Positions 1 through 9,102 of a DNA stretch of 64,000 nucleotides are shown piece by piece; the stretch's first letter is position 1, and each line of letters opens with the position of its first letter. The DNA is taken from contig NZ_BBWR01000003.1 in NCBI RefSeq assembly GCF_001463905.1, positions 62,001 through 126,000 of the forward strand, in the 5' to 3' direction. This DNA comes from Aureimonas frigidaquae (GTDB lineage: Bacteria > Pseudomonadota > Alphaproteobacteria > Rhizobiales > Rhizobiaceae). The translations under genes were made by a program, and so were the position numbers. The notes under the pieces were generated by a model. That model saw nothing but the letters and a program-made list of their open reading frames with translations. It did no database searches and had not been told where the DNA came from.

Positions 1-1127
1 GCGACTGGCTCCACCGTCGCGCCGGGGCCGGTCTTCTGGAATCCGTCGACCACGACGCGCTCGCCGGGCTCCAGGCCCTGCGCCACGATGGCCCGGTTGC
101 CGACCGTGCGGGCGATGGTCACCGCGCGCAGCATGATCTTGTTGTCGCCATCCAGGACATAGAGCTGCGAACGGCCGGCCGTATCGCGCTGGACGGCCTG
201 GCTCGGAACGGCGATGGCCGCCTGGTCGATGCCCTGCTCCACCGCCACGCGAACATACATGCCGGGCAGAAGATTGCCGTCCGTGTTGGGGAACTCGCTG
301 CGCAGCGTCACCTGGCCGCTGGTCGGATCGACCGTCGCCTCAGAGAAGAGAAGCCGTCCCGGTTCGCCATACGGGGTTCCGTCATCGAGCATCAGGCTGA
401 CCTTGGCGACATCCGGCTCGACCTGCTCCAGCTCGCCATTGGCGAGCGCCTGGCGCAGGCGGATCAGCTCGGTCACCGGCTGCTGGACGTCGGCATAGAC
501 GGGATCGAGCTGCTGGATCGTGGCCAGGGCCTCGGTGCTGCTCAAGCTGACCAGCGCACCTTCGGTCACCAGCGCGCGGCCGATGCGGCCGGCGATCGGC
601 GCACGGACGGTCGTGTAGTCGAGATTGATTTCCGCCCCGCGCTGCGACGCGCGGGCGGAGGCAAGGTCCGCTTCCGCCTGCTTCAGCGCCGCCACGGCCG
701 TATCGAAGGTGGCCTGGCTCGTGGTGCGGGTGGAAACGAGCTGCTGGGCCCGTTCCGCGTCCTGGCGCGCCCGCAGGAGCGAGGCCTCGGCGCGCATGAC
801 GGAGGCACGGGCCGCCTCGACCTCGACCTCGTAGGTCGCACGGTCGATCTCGAAGAGCGGCTGACCTTCCTCGACGTCGGACCCCTGCTCGAAGACGCGC
901 CGCACGATGATGCCGTTGACGCGCGGCCGCACTTCGGCGATCCGGGTCGGCGCGATGCGGCCCGGCAGATCGGAAACGACAGGCAGCGCTTCGCGCTGCG
1001 TCGTGACGATGCCCACCTGGGCCGGCGGCCGCTGCGGGGCTTGCCCTGCCTGCTCTTCGCCTCGGCACGCCGCCAGAAGCAGCATCGACGCCAGGATCGG
1101 CAGTGCAAGGTACTGAGAGCTACGCAT
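1..1127 (-). CDS. RND efflux periplasmic adaptor (AcrA/MexE-type), C-terminus off window
   Basis: Membrane fusion protein that would bridge an inner-membrane RND pump and an outer-membrane channel. The start at 1127 gives a lipoprotein signal (hydrophobic LPILASMLLLAAC ending in a lipobox cysteine near residue 21). It is followed by a biotinyl/lipoyl-like half motif (RPRVNGIIVRRVFEQGSDV), a helical hairpin rich in A/R/Q/E (about residues 95-160), the second lipoyl half (VRAPIAGRIGRALVTEGALV) and a beta-barrel/membrane-proximal part. The frame stays open to base 1, so the last residues and the pump gene expected downstream lie outside the window. About 375 residues are visible, near the family's usual length. 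The substrate cannot be told from sequence. Confidence 0.93.
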   Translation of the reverse strand, partial: MRSSQYLALPILASMLLLAACRGEEQAGQAPQRPPAQVGIVTTQREALPVVSDLPGRIAPTRIAEVRPRVNGIIVRRVFEQGSDVEEGQPLFEIDRATYEVEVEAARASVMRAEASLLRARQDAERAQQLVSTRTTSQATFDTAVAALKQAEADLASARASQRGAEINLDYTTVRAPIAGRIGRALVTEGALVSLSSTEALATIQQLDPVYADVQQPVTELIRLRQALANGELEQVEPDVAKVSLMLDDGTPYGEPGRLLFSEATVDPTSGQVTLRSEFPNTDGNLLPGMYVRVAVEQGIDQAAIAVPSQAVQRDTAGRSQLYVLDGDNKIMLRAVTIARTVGNRAIVAQGLEPGERVVVDGFQKTGPGATVEPV

Positions 1128-1218
1128 AGAGATGCCTTTGATGTCGCGGTCGCGCCGCATCTGTGCATGGGGCGGCGGGACTCCGCGCACCGGTATCCCA
1201 CATTGCGGTGCGACATAG

Positions 1219-1236
1219 ATACATGTGTGCATGTAT
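1219..1236. promoter_or_regulatory. Palindromic TetR/AcrR-like operator upstream of the efflux operon
   Basis: A perfect 7-bp inverted repeat, ATACATG-TGTG-CATGTAT, lies about 90 bp upstream of the adaptor start. Its sequence resembles the TACATACAT/ATGTATGTA half sites known for AcrR. The regulator is not in this window. Assignment to a TetR/AcrR repressor is inference from the repeat and its position. Confidence 0.5.
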
Positions 1237-1419
1237 GTTCGCAACCCTTGCCGGCATGTATTTTGCGCGCATGCCGCGGTGCCGGGGCTGCAGCTCGATA
1301 TCGATCGCACAACCGTGGATCGCAGAATGCGGTATAAACCGCCGCTCGGCAAGCGGCCCGGTTGCCGGCATACCGAAGCCGCGCCATCTTGACTGCAGAC
1401 GTCAAAGCGGGAGCGGTCT

Positions 1420-1614
1420 ATGAGCGATATCGAAACAAAGGAAGCGCTGGATCGGGACATTGTGCGGCTGGAGGCAAGCCTGCGCGAGCTCAGCGAACAG
1501 GCTGCCGCAGCGTCCGGTGCCGCCAACGAGGAGGCCATCGCCACAAGGATCGAGGAAGAGCAAGCACGTCTGGACGACCTGCGTTCGCGTCGCAAGGCGC
1601 TCGATCGCGCGTGA
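1420..1614 (+). CDS. Small coiled-coil hypothetical protein (64 aa)
   Basis: A 64-residue protein of unknown function. It is almost entirely charged and helical, with heptad-like spacing of L/I and E/R/K (for example RLEASLRELSEQ and EEEQARLDDLRSRRKAL), so a short coiled coil is likely. It has no signal peptide or membrane segment. A GGGAG-like ribosome-binding sequence sits just before the ATG, and a weak hairpin follows at 1694-1713. It stands alone, divergent from the efflux adaptor. I do not recognise a family. Confidence 0.55.
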   Translation: MSDIETKEALDRDIVRLEASLRELSEQAAAASGAANEEAIATRIEEEQARLDDLRSRRKALDRA

Positions 1615-1693
1615 CACCTGCGCCTTCAAGCCATCTTTGTAGGGGTGTTTCCCCTTCATTTCACGGTGGAAACGCACGCGCAAAGTCCGATGG

Positions 1694-1713
1694 ACCCGAT
1701 CTGCATCGGGTTT
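1694..1713 (+). terminator. Possible terminator hairpin after the small coiled-coil gene
   Basis: ACCCGAT-CTGC-ATCGGGT forms a 7-bp stem with a 4-nt loop followed by TTT. The T tract is short, so termination is only possible, not certain. Confidence 0.35.
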
Positions 1714-1739
1714 CATGGAAAATTCGCGATCATGGGAAG

Positions 1740-1813
1740 TGGCTGGGGGACCTGGATTCGAACCAAGACTAACGGAGTCAGAGTCCGCTGTTCTACCCTT
1801 AAACTATCCCCCA
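1740..1813 (-). tRNA. tRNA-Gln (anticodon CTG)
   Basis: The minus strand folds as a full cloverleaf. The acceptor is TGGGGGA paired with TCCCCCA, the D stem is GTT/AAC, and the anticodon arm is GCGGA-CTCTGAC-TCCGT with anticodon CTG. The T arm is CTTGG-TTCGAAT-CCAGG, with discriminator G and an encoded CCA at 1740-1742. Confidence 0.95.
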
Positions 1814-2021
1814 GCAGGGGTGCCGGAACGGGCCGACGGGCGCCTCTATAACAATGGTTCGATGCGGTTGCAAAGGGAAAATGCTGTGCGCCGGCAGATA
1901 AGCGCGCTGCCTTTGCGCCGCACAAATGACGCCCCCCGTCTTGTTGGCGATGTTGCATAGCGGTAGAAAGAGCAATCGGCCCGATCCGCTCCGGCCCATC
2001 CGGTTTTTCGCAAGGTTCCGC

Positions 2022-3254
2022 ATGCTTCCCACCATCGATCCGGCGGTCGCGCCCGCGGTCGCACCCGGCACAGATGCGGCACGTGGCTTCGGCCGTGCAG
2101 GTTACGCACTGGCCGCCTTGTCCGTCGCTTCCTTCTCGATCGGCGTCGGCGAGTTCGGCATCATGGGCCTGTTGCCGGGCGTCGCGCAGGATCTGGGCGT
2201 CGATATTCCCAAGGCCGGGCTGCTCGTCACGGGCTATGCGCTGGGCGTGGTCTTCGGCGGGCCGTTCCTGGCGGCGCTGACCTCCCGCATGGAGCGGCGC
2301 CGGTTGCTGCTCTGGATGATCGCGATCTTCGTGATCGGCAATACGGCCTGCGCGCTGGCGCCCGATTATGGGCTCCTCATGGCCGCACGCGTCTTTACGG
2401 CGCTCGCGCATGCGACCTTCTTCGGCATCGGCGCGGTGCTGGCCGCCGATATTGCGCCGCCCGGGCGGCAGACGCAGGCCATCTCGCTCATGTTCGTGGG
2501 CATGACGCTCGCCAATGTGATGGGCGTCCCGCTCGGCACCTTCATCGGGCAGGCCTTCGGCTGGCGCGCGACCTTCTGGGCCGTCACCGGACTGACGCTC
2601 ATCGCCGCCGCGGCGCTCTATGCCTTCGTTCCGCGCAGCTATCCGCTGGCCGGCATCAGCTTCCGGCAGGAAGTCCGCGCGCTGACGCGGGGCGAGGTGC
2701 TTCTGGCGATGCTTCTCAGCGTCCTGTCGTCGATCGCCTTCTTTTCAGTCTTCACCTATATCGCGCCCATGCTGGAAGGGGTCACCGGCATGGCGCCTCA
2801 GTCGATCCCTTACGTCCTCCTCGTCTTCGGCGTCGGCCTGACCATCGGCAACGTGGCAGGTGGGCGGCTGGCCGACTGGAAGATGATGCCCTCCATCGTC
2901 GCACTCTTTGCTGCGCTTGTCCTCGTCATGGCGGTTCTCTACCCGGCCATGCCGCATATGATGGCGATGGTGCCGGTCATGTTCCTGTGGGGCATCGTCG
3001 TCTTCGGCCTAGTGGCGCCGATCCAGATGCGCATCGTCTCCAAGGCCGTCGGCGCCCGCAACCTCGCCTCGACCTTCAACCAGAGCGCCTTCAACCTCGG
3101 CAATGCGATCGGGGCCTGGTTCGGCGGGGCCATGATCACCATCGGCTTCGATTACCGCGAATTGCCGCTTGGGGCCTGTCTGGTCGCGGCCCTGGCCTTG
3201 GCTGTTGCCGCCTACAGCATGCTGCGCGATCGGCGCGCGGCGGCAGGTGCCTGA
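2022..3254 (+). CDS. MFS transporter, DHA1/AraJ-like exporter
   Basis: Twelve-helix major facilitator protein of 410 aa when started at the ATG at 2022; an upstream extension to 1926 lacks family character. Typical DHA1 features are present: an early GVGEFGIMGLLPGVAQDLG segment after TM1, a conserved TGYALGVVFGGP in TM2, and the RMERRRLLL loop between TM2 and TM3. This subfamily includes AraJ-, YdhP- and chloramphenicol-efflux-type proteins that export sugars or drugs by proton antiport. It is a single gene followed by a strong bidirectional terminator. The substrate is unknown. Confidence 0.88.
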   Translation: MLPTIDPAVAPAVAPGTDAARGFGRAGYALAALSVASFSIGVGEFGIMGLLPGVAQDLGVDIPKAGLLVTGYALGVVFGGPFLAALTSRMERRRLLLWMIAIFVIGNTACALAPDYGLLMAARVFTALAHATFFGIGAVLAADIAPPGRQTQAISLMFVGMTLANVMGVPLGTFIGQAFGWRATFWAVTGLTLIAAAALYAFVPRSYPLAGISFRQEVRALTRGEVLLAMLLSVLSSIAFFSVFTYIAPMLEGVTGMAPQSIPYVLLVFGVGLTIGNVAGGRLADWKMMPSIVALFAALVLVMAVLYPAMPHMMAMVPVMFLWGIVVFGLVAPIQMRIVSKAVGARNLASTFNQSAFNLGNAIGAWFGGAMITIGFDYRELPLGACLVAALALAVAAYSMLRDRRAAAGA

Positions 3255-3260
3255 AACGCA

Positions 3261-3285
3261 AAAGGCCGGCACGGGGCCGGCCTTT
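3261..3285. terminator. Bidirectional rho-independent terminator
   Basis: AAAGGCCGGC-ACGGG-GCCGGCCTTT is a perfect 10-bp stem with A and T flanks on either side. It sits between the convergent MFS and OmpA-family genes. Confidence 0.85.
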
Positions 3286-3317
3286 GACTTTCGCCTCTTC
3301 CGAAAAGGGTAATGCGC

Positions 3318-3983
3318 TTACCCGGCCTGGAGCGGCGAGATGGCGATCTCCACCCGGCGGTTCTGCGCGCGGCCCTGTTCGGTAGAGTTGGAGGCCACCG
3401 GGTTCGACATGCCGAAGCCGCGAATGTTCAGGCGGTTGCCGGCCACGCCCTGTGTCTGCAGGAACTGGCCGACGCTGGCGGCGCGGCGCTGCGACAGGGC
3501 GAAGTTGTAGCCTTCCGAGCCCACATTGTCCGTGAAGCCCGACACGTCCACGATGGTCTGGTTGTACTTGTTCAGGACGATCGCGACCGAGGTGAGCGTG
3601 TTGTAGAACTCGGACCGTACCTGATCCTGATCGGTCGCGAAGGTGATGTTGGACGGCATGTTCAGGATGATCCTGTCGCCCTGCCGCGTGACCGACACGC
3701 CGGTCCCCTGGAGCTGGGCGCGCAGGTCCGCTTCCTGGCGGTCCATGTAGACACCGATACCGCCGCCCGTCAGTGCGCCGACGCCCGCCCCGATCAGTGC
3801 CGCGCGGCCACGATCGACGCCTGCGATCTCACCCACCAGAAGGCCGCCGAGCGCGCCGACGCCCGCGCCAATGCCGGTTCCGGCGGCCGTGCGGGAAACC
3901 TGCGACTCGTTCGTATAGGGGTTGGTGGTGGTGCAGCCGCTCAGTATGGCCAGGGAGGCGAAGGCGGCGATGGTCTTTTTCAT
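3318..3983 (-). CDS. OmpA-family lipoprotein with glycine-zipper region
   Basis: A 221-aa outer-membrane lipoprotein expected to bind peptidoglycan. The signal peptide ends in a lipobox (ASLAILSGC, Cys17). Residues about 35-80 form a glycine-zipper stretch (GTGIGAGVGALGGLL repeated with AALIGAGVGALTGGG). Residues about 105-215 are an OmpA C-terminal domain, with the peptidoglycan-binding signature DVSGFTDNVGSEGYNFALSQ and the closing QNRRVEI. The architecture matches YiaD/YfiB-like proteins. An alternative ATG three codons upstream (3992) would add MLP before the signal peptide. It is monocistronic and shares the terminator at 3261-3285 with the MFS gene. Confidence 0.9.
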   Translation of the reverse strand: MKKTIAAFASLAILSGCTTTNPYTNESQVSRTAAGTGIGAGVGALGGLLVGEIAGVDRGRAALIGAGVGALTGGGIGVYMDRQEADLRAQLQGTGVSVTRQGDRIILNMPSNITFATDQDQVRSEFYNTLTSVAIVLNKYNQTIVDVSGFTDNVGSEGYNFALSQRRAASVGQFLQTQGVAGNRLNIRGFGMSNPVASNSTEQGRAQNRRVEIAISPLQAG

Positions 3984-4120
3984 GGGGAGCATCTCGTCAG
4001 GTGGACATGGGGCAAACTGTTCCGGATATGCTTCATATCGCGGGAACGGATGCGAGGCCAGCCACCTGGAAGGGGGAGGGGCGGGCCATGTCGTTTCCGG
4101 CACGGCCCAACCCCTTTGTG

Positions 4121-5152
4121 TCAGGCTGCCTGACGCTCGGTCAGGAGCTTGCGGTTGACCAGGAGCTCGGCGATCTGCACCGCGTTCAGCGCCGCGCCCT
4201 TGCGCAGATTGTCCGCCACAACCCAAAGGTTCAGGCCGTTGTCGAGCGTCTGGTCCTCGCGGATGCGGGAGATGTAGGTGGCATCCTCGCCCGCGGAATC
4301 GAGCGGCGTGACGTAGCCGCCATCCTCTTGCTTGTCGATGACCAGGCAGCCCGGCGCTTCGCGCAGGATGGCCCGGGCCTCGTCGGCCGTGATCGGCTTC
4401 TCGAACTCGATGTTGACGGCTTCGGAATGGCCGATGAAGACGGGCACCCGCACGGCCGTGCAGGTTACCTTGATCTTCGGGTCCAGCATCTTCTTGGTTT
4501 CCGCCATCACCTTCCACTCTTCCTTGGTGGAGCCGTCTTCCATGAAGACGTCGATATGCGGAATGACGTTGAAGGCGATGCGCTTGGTGAACTTCTTGGC
4601 CGTGATGGGATCGGCCACGAAGACGGCGCGGCTCTGCTCGAAGAGCTCGTCCATGCCTTCCTTACCCGCGCCGGAAACCGACTGGTAGGTCGACACGACG
4701 ACCCGGCGGATCGTGGCGTGATCGTGCAGCGGCTTCAATGCCACGACGAGCTGCGCAGTCGAGCAGTTCGGGTTGGCGATGATGTTGCGCTTGCTGAAGC
4801 CGGAGATGGCGTCGGCGTTCACTTCCGGCACGATGAGCGGAACGTCCTGGTCGTAGCGGAAGGCCGACGAGTTATCGATGACAACGCAACCCTGGGCCGC
4901 GATTCGCGGCGCCCATTCCTTGGCGATCGAGCCGCCGGCGGACATCAGGGCAATGTCGGTATCGGAAAAGTCGTAGAGGTCGAGCGCGCGGACCTTGAGC
5001 GTGGTGTCACCATAGGTGACATCGCGGCCCTGGCTGCGCCGCGACGCGAGCGCCACGACCTCGTCCGCCGGGAAGCCGCGCTCGTGCAGGATGTTGAGCA
5101 TCTCCCGGCCGACATTCCCCGTCGCACCGATGACAGCTACCTTGTACCCCAT
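4121..5152 (-). CDS. asd: Aspartate-semialdehyde dehydrogenase
   Basis: Reduces L-aspartyl-4-phosphate to aspartate-4-semialdehyde with NADPH, the branch point to lysine/diaminopimelate, threonine and methionine. The 343-aa protein has the N-terminal dinucleotide motif VAVIGATGNVGREML, the catalytic cysteine in NPNCSTAQ (Cys130), the VSTYQSVSGAGKEG region and the later RVPVFIGHSEAVN segment holding the active-site histidine. The length matches the bacterial family. It stands alone on the minus strand. It also supplies the same semialdehyde that ectoine degradation in this window oxidises. Confidence 0.97.
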   Translation of the reverse strand: MGYKVAVIGATGNVGREMLNILHERGFPADEVVALASRRSQGRDVTYGDTTLKVRALDLYDFSDTDIALMSAGGSIAKEWAPRIAAQGCVVIDNSSAFRYDQDVPLIVPEVNADAISGFSKRNIIANPNCSTAQLVVALKPLHDHATIRRVVVSTYQSVSGAGKEGMDELFEQSRAVFVADPITAKKFTKRIAFNVIPHIDVFMEDGSTKEEWKVMAETKKMLDPKIKVTCTAVRVPVFIGHSEAVNIEFEKPITADEARAILREAPGCLVIDKQEDGGYVTPLDSAGEDATYISRIREDQTLDNGLNLWVVADNLRKGAALNAVQIAELLVNRKLLTERQAA

Positions 5153-5356
5153 CTAGATTTCGTCCCTTGCTCCCCGCCAACCGTCGTCGAACGCCTCCAA
5201 CCCCGTCCCGGGGGAGTGCGGGACGAAGGCCTTAGCTAATCGCGGTTTTAATCATGGAGCGCGCAAACATGCGGCCGATATGCGCCGAAGCCCGGCGCTT
5301 GTCAATCGGCTCGCATGTGGGGAAGCAGCGGGCCCCGCAGGGCCCAAGAATAACTG

Positions 5357-5470
5357 TCAGGCGCGTGCGGAACGCTGTTCGTTTCTCTGATTCTGCTGGC
5401 TGCGCTCGGCACCCAGTAACTTCTTTGCGATCCAGCCGACGACGACGGCCTTGATGATCGAGCGGATCAT
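5357..5470 (-). CDS. 37-residue basic small protein
   Basis: A very short reading frame with a good AAGGAG ribosome-binding site 8 nt before its ATG. The product starts MIRSIIKAVVVGWIAKKLL, a short amphipathic/hydrophobic helix that could lie at or cross the membrane. It continues with a polar tail rich in R, Q and N and ends ARA. A GGGCCC-CGCA-GGGCCC hairpin lies just past the stop. I do not recognise a family; expression is likely from the strong RBS but is not shown. Confidence 0.5.
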   Translation of the reverse strand: MIRSIIKAVVVGWIAKKLLGAERSQQNQRNEQRSARA

Positions 5471-5681
5471 GGGACAAACTCCTTGCGAATGAATAATCTT
5501 GTCGGATCAACGCATCGCCCGGACTATCGTTCCCGTGTGGGAGCTTCGCGTCCTCAAGCTTTGGCGTGTTCTCGGCGCCCGTTTGCCACTTTTCATTTGT
5601 CACAACTCGTATAGCCTCACCTTCGCACACGTGCATGTGTTGATGACCGCACAAAGAATGGCGGCACGGGGAGGGGAATAC

Positions 5682-7358
5682 GTGGCGAACATACGCAACG
5701 GCGACGCATCGGTCAGTGGAACGAGCATGACGCGCGAAGAGCGGAAGGTGATCATCGCCTCCTCTCTGGGCACCGTCTTCGAATGGTACGACTTCTATTT
5801 GTACGGATCGCTCGCCGCGATCATCGCGGCGCAGTTCTTCGCCGGCGTCAATCCGACGGCCGGCTTCATCTTCGCGCTCCTGGCCTTTGCGGCGGGCTTT
5901 GCCGTCCGCCCCTTCGGTGCCCTCGTCTTCGGGCGCCTGGGCGACATGGTCGGGCGCAAATACACATTCCTGATCACCATCGTCATCATGGGCCTGTCGA
6001 CCTTCCTGGTCGGCCTTTTGCCCAACTATGCCGCCATCGGCGTCGCCGCACCGGTGATCCTGATCGTGCTGCGCCTTCTGCAGGGTCTTGCGCTCGGCGG
6101 CGAGTATGGCGGCGCGGTCGTCTACGTGGCGGAGCATGCGCCCAATGGGCGTCGCGGCTTCTTCACCGCCTGGATCCAGACCACGGCCACGATGGGCCTT
6201 TTCCTGTCCCTCATCATCATCCTCGGCACGCGGACCGTGCTGGGCGAGGCGGAATTCGCAGATTGGGGCTGGCGCATTCCGTTCCTGATCTCGATCTTCC
6301 TTCTGGCGATCTCGGTCTGGATCCGCACCAAGCTGAACGAAAGCCCGATCTTCCAGAAGATGAAGGCCGAGGGCAAGACGTCCAAGAGCCCGCTGCGGGA
6401 TTCCTTCGCCAAATGGCCGAACCTGAAGATCGTGCTCCTGGCCCTGTTCGGCCTGACGGCCGGACAGGCGGTGGTATGGTACACCGGACAGTTCTATGCG
6501 CTCTTCTTCCTGACGCAGACGCTCAAGGTGGACGGGCCGACCGCCAACATCATGATGGCGATCGCCCTGCTCCTGGCCACGCCCTTCTTCCTGATCTTCG
6601 GCGCGCTCTCGGACCGGATCGGCCGCAAGGCCGTCATCATGGCCGGGTTGATCCTGGCGGTGGTGACACTGTTCCCCGCCTTCCAGATGATGACGCAGTT
6701 CGCCAATCCGCGCCTGGCTGCGGCACAGGCTTCCGCACCGGTCACCGTCACGGCGGATCCGGCCACCTGTTCCTTCCAGTTCAACCCGGTCGGAACCAGC
6801 ACCTTCACCAGCTCCTGCGATATCGCCAAGGCCTTCCTAGCGCGCAATGCGGTGAACTACGACAATATCGAAGCGCCCGCCGGCACGGTGGCCTCCGTCG
6901 CGGTGGGCGCAACGGTGATCCCGAGCTTCGAGGGAACGGGCCTGTCGGCCGAGGATCGCAAGGCCCAGACGGACGCCTTCGGCGCCGCTGCGACGGAAGC
7001 GATCCGCGCCGCCGGCTACCCGGCCGCGGCCGATCCGAACGAGATCAACTACGTGGCCACCACGGCCATCCTGTTCTTCCTCGTTCTTCTGGTGACGATG
7101 GTTTACGGGCCGATCGCCGCCTATCTGGTCGAGCTGTTCCCGACGCGCATCCGCTACACCTCCATGTCGCTGCCCTACCACATCGGCAATGGCTGGTTCG
7201 GCGGCTTCCTGCCGACGACCTCCTTTGCCATCGTGGCCGCGACCGGCAACATTTACTCCGGCCTGTGGTACCCGGTGGTGATCGCCGCCATGTCCTTCGT
7301 GATCGGCATGCTGTTCCTGCGCGATACGCGGCACAGGGATATCCACGCGCTGGACTGA
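5682..7358 (+). CDS. MHS-family MFS transporter (ProP/KgtP/ShiA-like)
   Basis: Metabolite:H+ symporter-type MFS protein. GTG at 5682 is chosen because GGGGAGGGG lies 6 nt upstream and the family N-terminus (MTREERKVIIASSLGTVFEWYD) follows; this gives 558 aa. The motifs EWYDFYLYGSLA, FGALVFGRLGD.VGRK and LQGLALGGEYGGA are MHS hallmarks. Between two late helices is a long, non-homologous loop of about 120 residues (around residues 345-460, with two cysteines). It is likely extracytoplasmic and accounts for the length above the usual 430-450. The substrate is probably an organic acid, betaine or aromatic acid, but is not determined. An imperfect palindrome (ACACGTGCATGTGT, 5627-5640) lies in the leader. 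Confidence 0.85.
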   Translation: MANIRNGDASVSGTSMTREERKVIIASSLGTVFEWYDFYLYGSLAAIIAAQFFAGVNPTAGFIFALLAFAAGFAVRPFGALVFGRLGDMVGRKYTFLITIVIMGLSTFLVGLLPNYAAIGVAAPVILIVLRLLQGLALGGEYGGAVVYVAEHAPNGRRGFFTAWIQTTATMGLFLSLIIILGTRTVLGEAEFADWGWRIPFLISIFLLAISVWIRTKLNESPIFQKMKAEGKTSKSPLRDSFAKWPNLKIVLLALFGLTAGQAVVWYTGQFYALFFLTQTLKVDGPTANIMMAIALLLATPFFLIFGALSDRIGRKAVIMAGLILAVVTLFPAFQMMTQFANPRLAAAQASAPVTVTADPATCSFQFNPVGTSTFTSSCDIAKAFLARNAVNYDNIEAPAGTVASVAVGATVIPSFEGTGLSAEDRKAQTDAFGAAATEAIRAAGYPAAADPNEINYVATTAILFFLVLLVTMVYGPIAAYLVELFPTRIRYTSMSLPYHIGNGWFGGFLPTTSFAIVAATGNIYSGLWYPVVIAAMSFVIGMLFLRDTRHRDIHALD

Positions 7359-7385
7359 GCGGCGCTGCCCTGCAGCACCCCAACG

Positions 7386-7412
7386 AAGGCCCCGTCGCAG
7401 GACGGGGCCTTT
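7386..7412. terminator. Bidirectional terminator between MFS gene and hutU
   Basis: AAGGCCCCGTC-GCAG-GACGGGGCCTT is a perfect 11-bp stem with a further T. It lies between the convergent stops of the MHS transporter and hutU. Confidence 0.85.
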
Positions 7413-7428
7413 GCATTTGGGCTCGTCC

Positions 7429-9102
7429 CTACAGGATGGCCGGCAGGTCGAGCCCCTGTTCGCGCGCGCAGTCGAGGGCGATGTCGTAGCCGGCATCGGC
7501 ATGGCGCATCACGCCGGTGGCGGGATCGTTCCACAGGACGCGTTCGATACGCCGGGCCGCGTCCGCGCTGCCGTCGCAGCAGATGACCATTCCCGAATGC
7601 TGCGAGTAGCCCATTCCCACGCCCCCGCCATGGTGAAGACTCACCCATGTCGCCCCCGATGCCGTGTTCAGAAGGGCGTTGAGAAGCGGCCAGTCGGACA
7701 CGGCGTCCGACCCGTCCCGCATGGCTTCGGTTTCCCGGTTGGGCGAGGCGACGGAGCCGGAATCCAGGTGATCGCGGCCGATCACCACCGGCGCCTTCAA
7801 TTCGCCCCGGGCGACCATCTCGTTGAAGGCGAGGCCGAGACGATGCCGGTCCCCGAGGCCGACCCAGCAGATCCGGGCCGGCAGGCCCTGGAAGGCGATG
7901 CGCTCGCGCGCCATGTCGAGCCAGCGGTGCAGGGCTGCGTTGTCGGGCAAAAGTTCCTTCACCTTGGCGTCCGTGCGGTGAATGTCCTGCGGGTCGCCCG
8001 ACAGGGCGGCCCAGCGGAACGGGCCGATCCCACGGCAGAAGAGCGGCCGGATATAGGCCGGCACGAAGCCGGGGAAGGCGAAGGCGTCCGCAAGGCCCTC
8101 GTCCAGCGCCACCTGCCGGATATTGTTGCCATAGTCGACCGTTGGCACCCCGGCTTTGTGGAAGGCGAGCATCGCCTCCACATGGGTGCGCATGGAGGCG
8201 CGCGCCGCCTGCTCAACAGCCTTCGGATCGCTTTCGCGCCGCGCCTTCCATTCCGCCACGCTCCAGCCGATCGGCAGATAGCCGTTGACCGGATCATGGG
8301 CGGAGGTCTGGTCGGTGACGAGATCGGGCCGGATGCCGCGCCGGACCATCTCCGGCAGGATCTCCGCAGCATTGCCGAGAAGGCCGACCGATTTTGCCTC
8401 GCCCGCCCGCGTCCACTGCGCGATCATCTCCAGCGCTTCGTCGAGCGTCTGCGCCGCGTGGTCGAGATAGCGGGTGCGCAGCCGGAAGGCGATCGAGTCC
8501 GGGTTGCAGTCGATGGCGAGGCACGATGCCCCCGCCATCACGGCGGCCAGCGGCTGCGCGCCGCCCATGCCGCCGAGCCCCGCCGTCAGGATCCACCGGC
8601 CGGTCAGATCCCCGCCATAATGCTGGCGCCCGGCCTCCATGAAGGTCTCGAACGTCCCCTGCACGATGCCTTGCGTGCCGATATAGATCCAGGAACCGGC
8701 CGTCATCTGGCCGTACATGGCCAGGCCCTTGCGGTCGAGCTCGTTGAAATGGTCCCAGGTCGCCCAGTGCGGAACGAGGTTGGAGTTGGCGATCAGGACC
8801 CGCGGTGCGTCCGCATGGGTGCGAAAGACGCCCACCGGCTTGCCGCTCTGGACGAGCAGCGTCTCGTCGTCCCCGAGCCGCCGCAGTGTCGTGACGATGC
8901 GGTCGAAATCGTCCCAGCTGCGCGCGGCCCGGCCGATCCCGCCATAGACGACAAGCTCGTCCGGGTTCTCGGCCACGTCCGGATCGAGATTGTTCATCAG
9001 CATGCGGAGCGGCGCCTCGGTCAGCCAGCTCCGGGCGGTCAGCTCCGTGCCGTGCGGCGCCCGCACGATACGGCTGTTGCTTGCGCGATCCCTGATCGTC
9101 AT
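7429..9102 (-). CDS. hutU: Urocanate hydratase (urocanase)
   Basis: Converts urocanate to 4-imidazolone-5-propionate with tightly bound NAD+, step 2 of histidine breakdown. The 557-aa protein is the normal family length. Visible signatures are [22 protein letters not shown]-like [20 protein letters not shown], the NAD-binding [14 protein letters not shown], and [11 protein letters not shown] carrying the conserved cysteine (about residue 412). [15 protein letters not shown] lies near the end. It is the last gene of hutIHGU; its ATG overlaps the hutG stop by 4 nt, implying translational coupling. Confidence 0.98.
   Translation of the reverse strand: MTIRDRASNSRIVRAPHGTELTARSWLTEAPLRMLMNNLDPDVAENPDELVVYGGIGRAARSWDDFDRIVTTLRRLGDDETLLVQSGKPVGVFRTHADAPRVLIANSNLVPHWATWDHFNELDRKGLAMYGQMTAGSWIYIGTQGIVQGTFETFMEAGRQHYGGDLTGRWILTAGLGGMGGAQPLAAVMAGASCLAIDCNPDSIAFRLRTRYLDHAAQTLDEALEMIAQWTRAGEAKSVGLLGNAAEILPEMVRRGIRPDLVTDQTSAHDPVNGYLPIGWSVAEWKARRESDPKAVEQAARASMRTHVEAMLAFHKAGVPTVDYGNNIRQVALDEGLADAFAFPGFVPAYIRPLFCRGIGPFRWAALSGDPQDIHRTDAKVKELLPDNAALHRWLDMARERIAFQGLPARICWVGLGDRHRLGLAFNEMVARGELKAPVVIGRDHLDSGSVASPNRETEAMRDGSDAVSDWPLLNALLNTASGATWVSLHHGGGVGMGYSQHSGMVICCDGSADAARRIERVLWNDPATGVMRHADAGYDIALDCAREQGLDLPAIL

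Noticed and set aside
3773-5239. 488-codon plus-strand frame across the asd region
   Set aside because: It is antisense to asd and the OmpA-like gene, has no family features, and reflects the high-GC codon pattern of the real minus-strand genes.
5627-5640. ACACGTGCATGTGT imperfect palindrome before the MHS transporter
   Set aside because: Two mismatched positions, no regulator gene nearby, and too short to separate from chance in this sequence.
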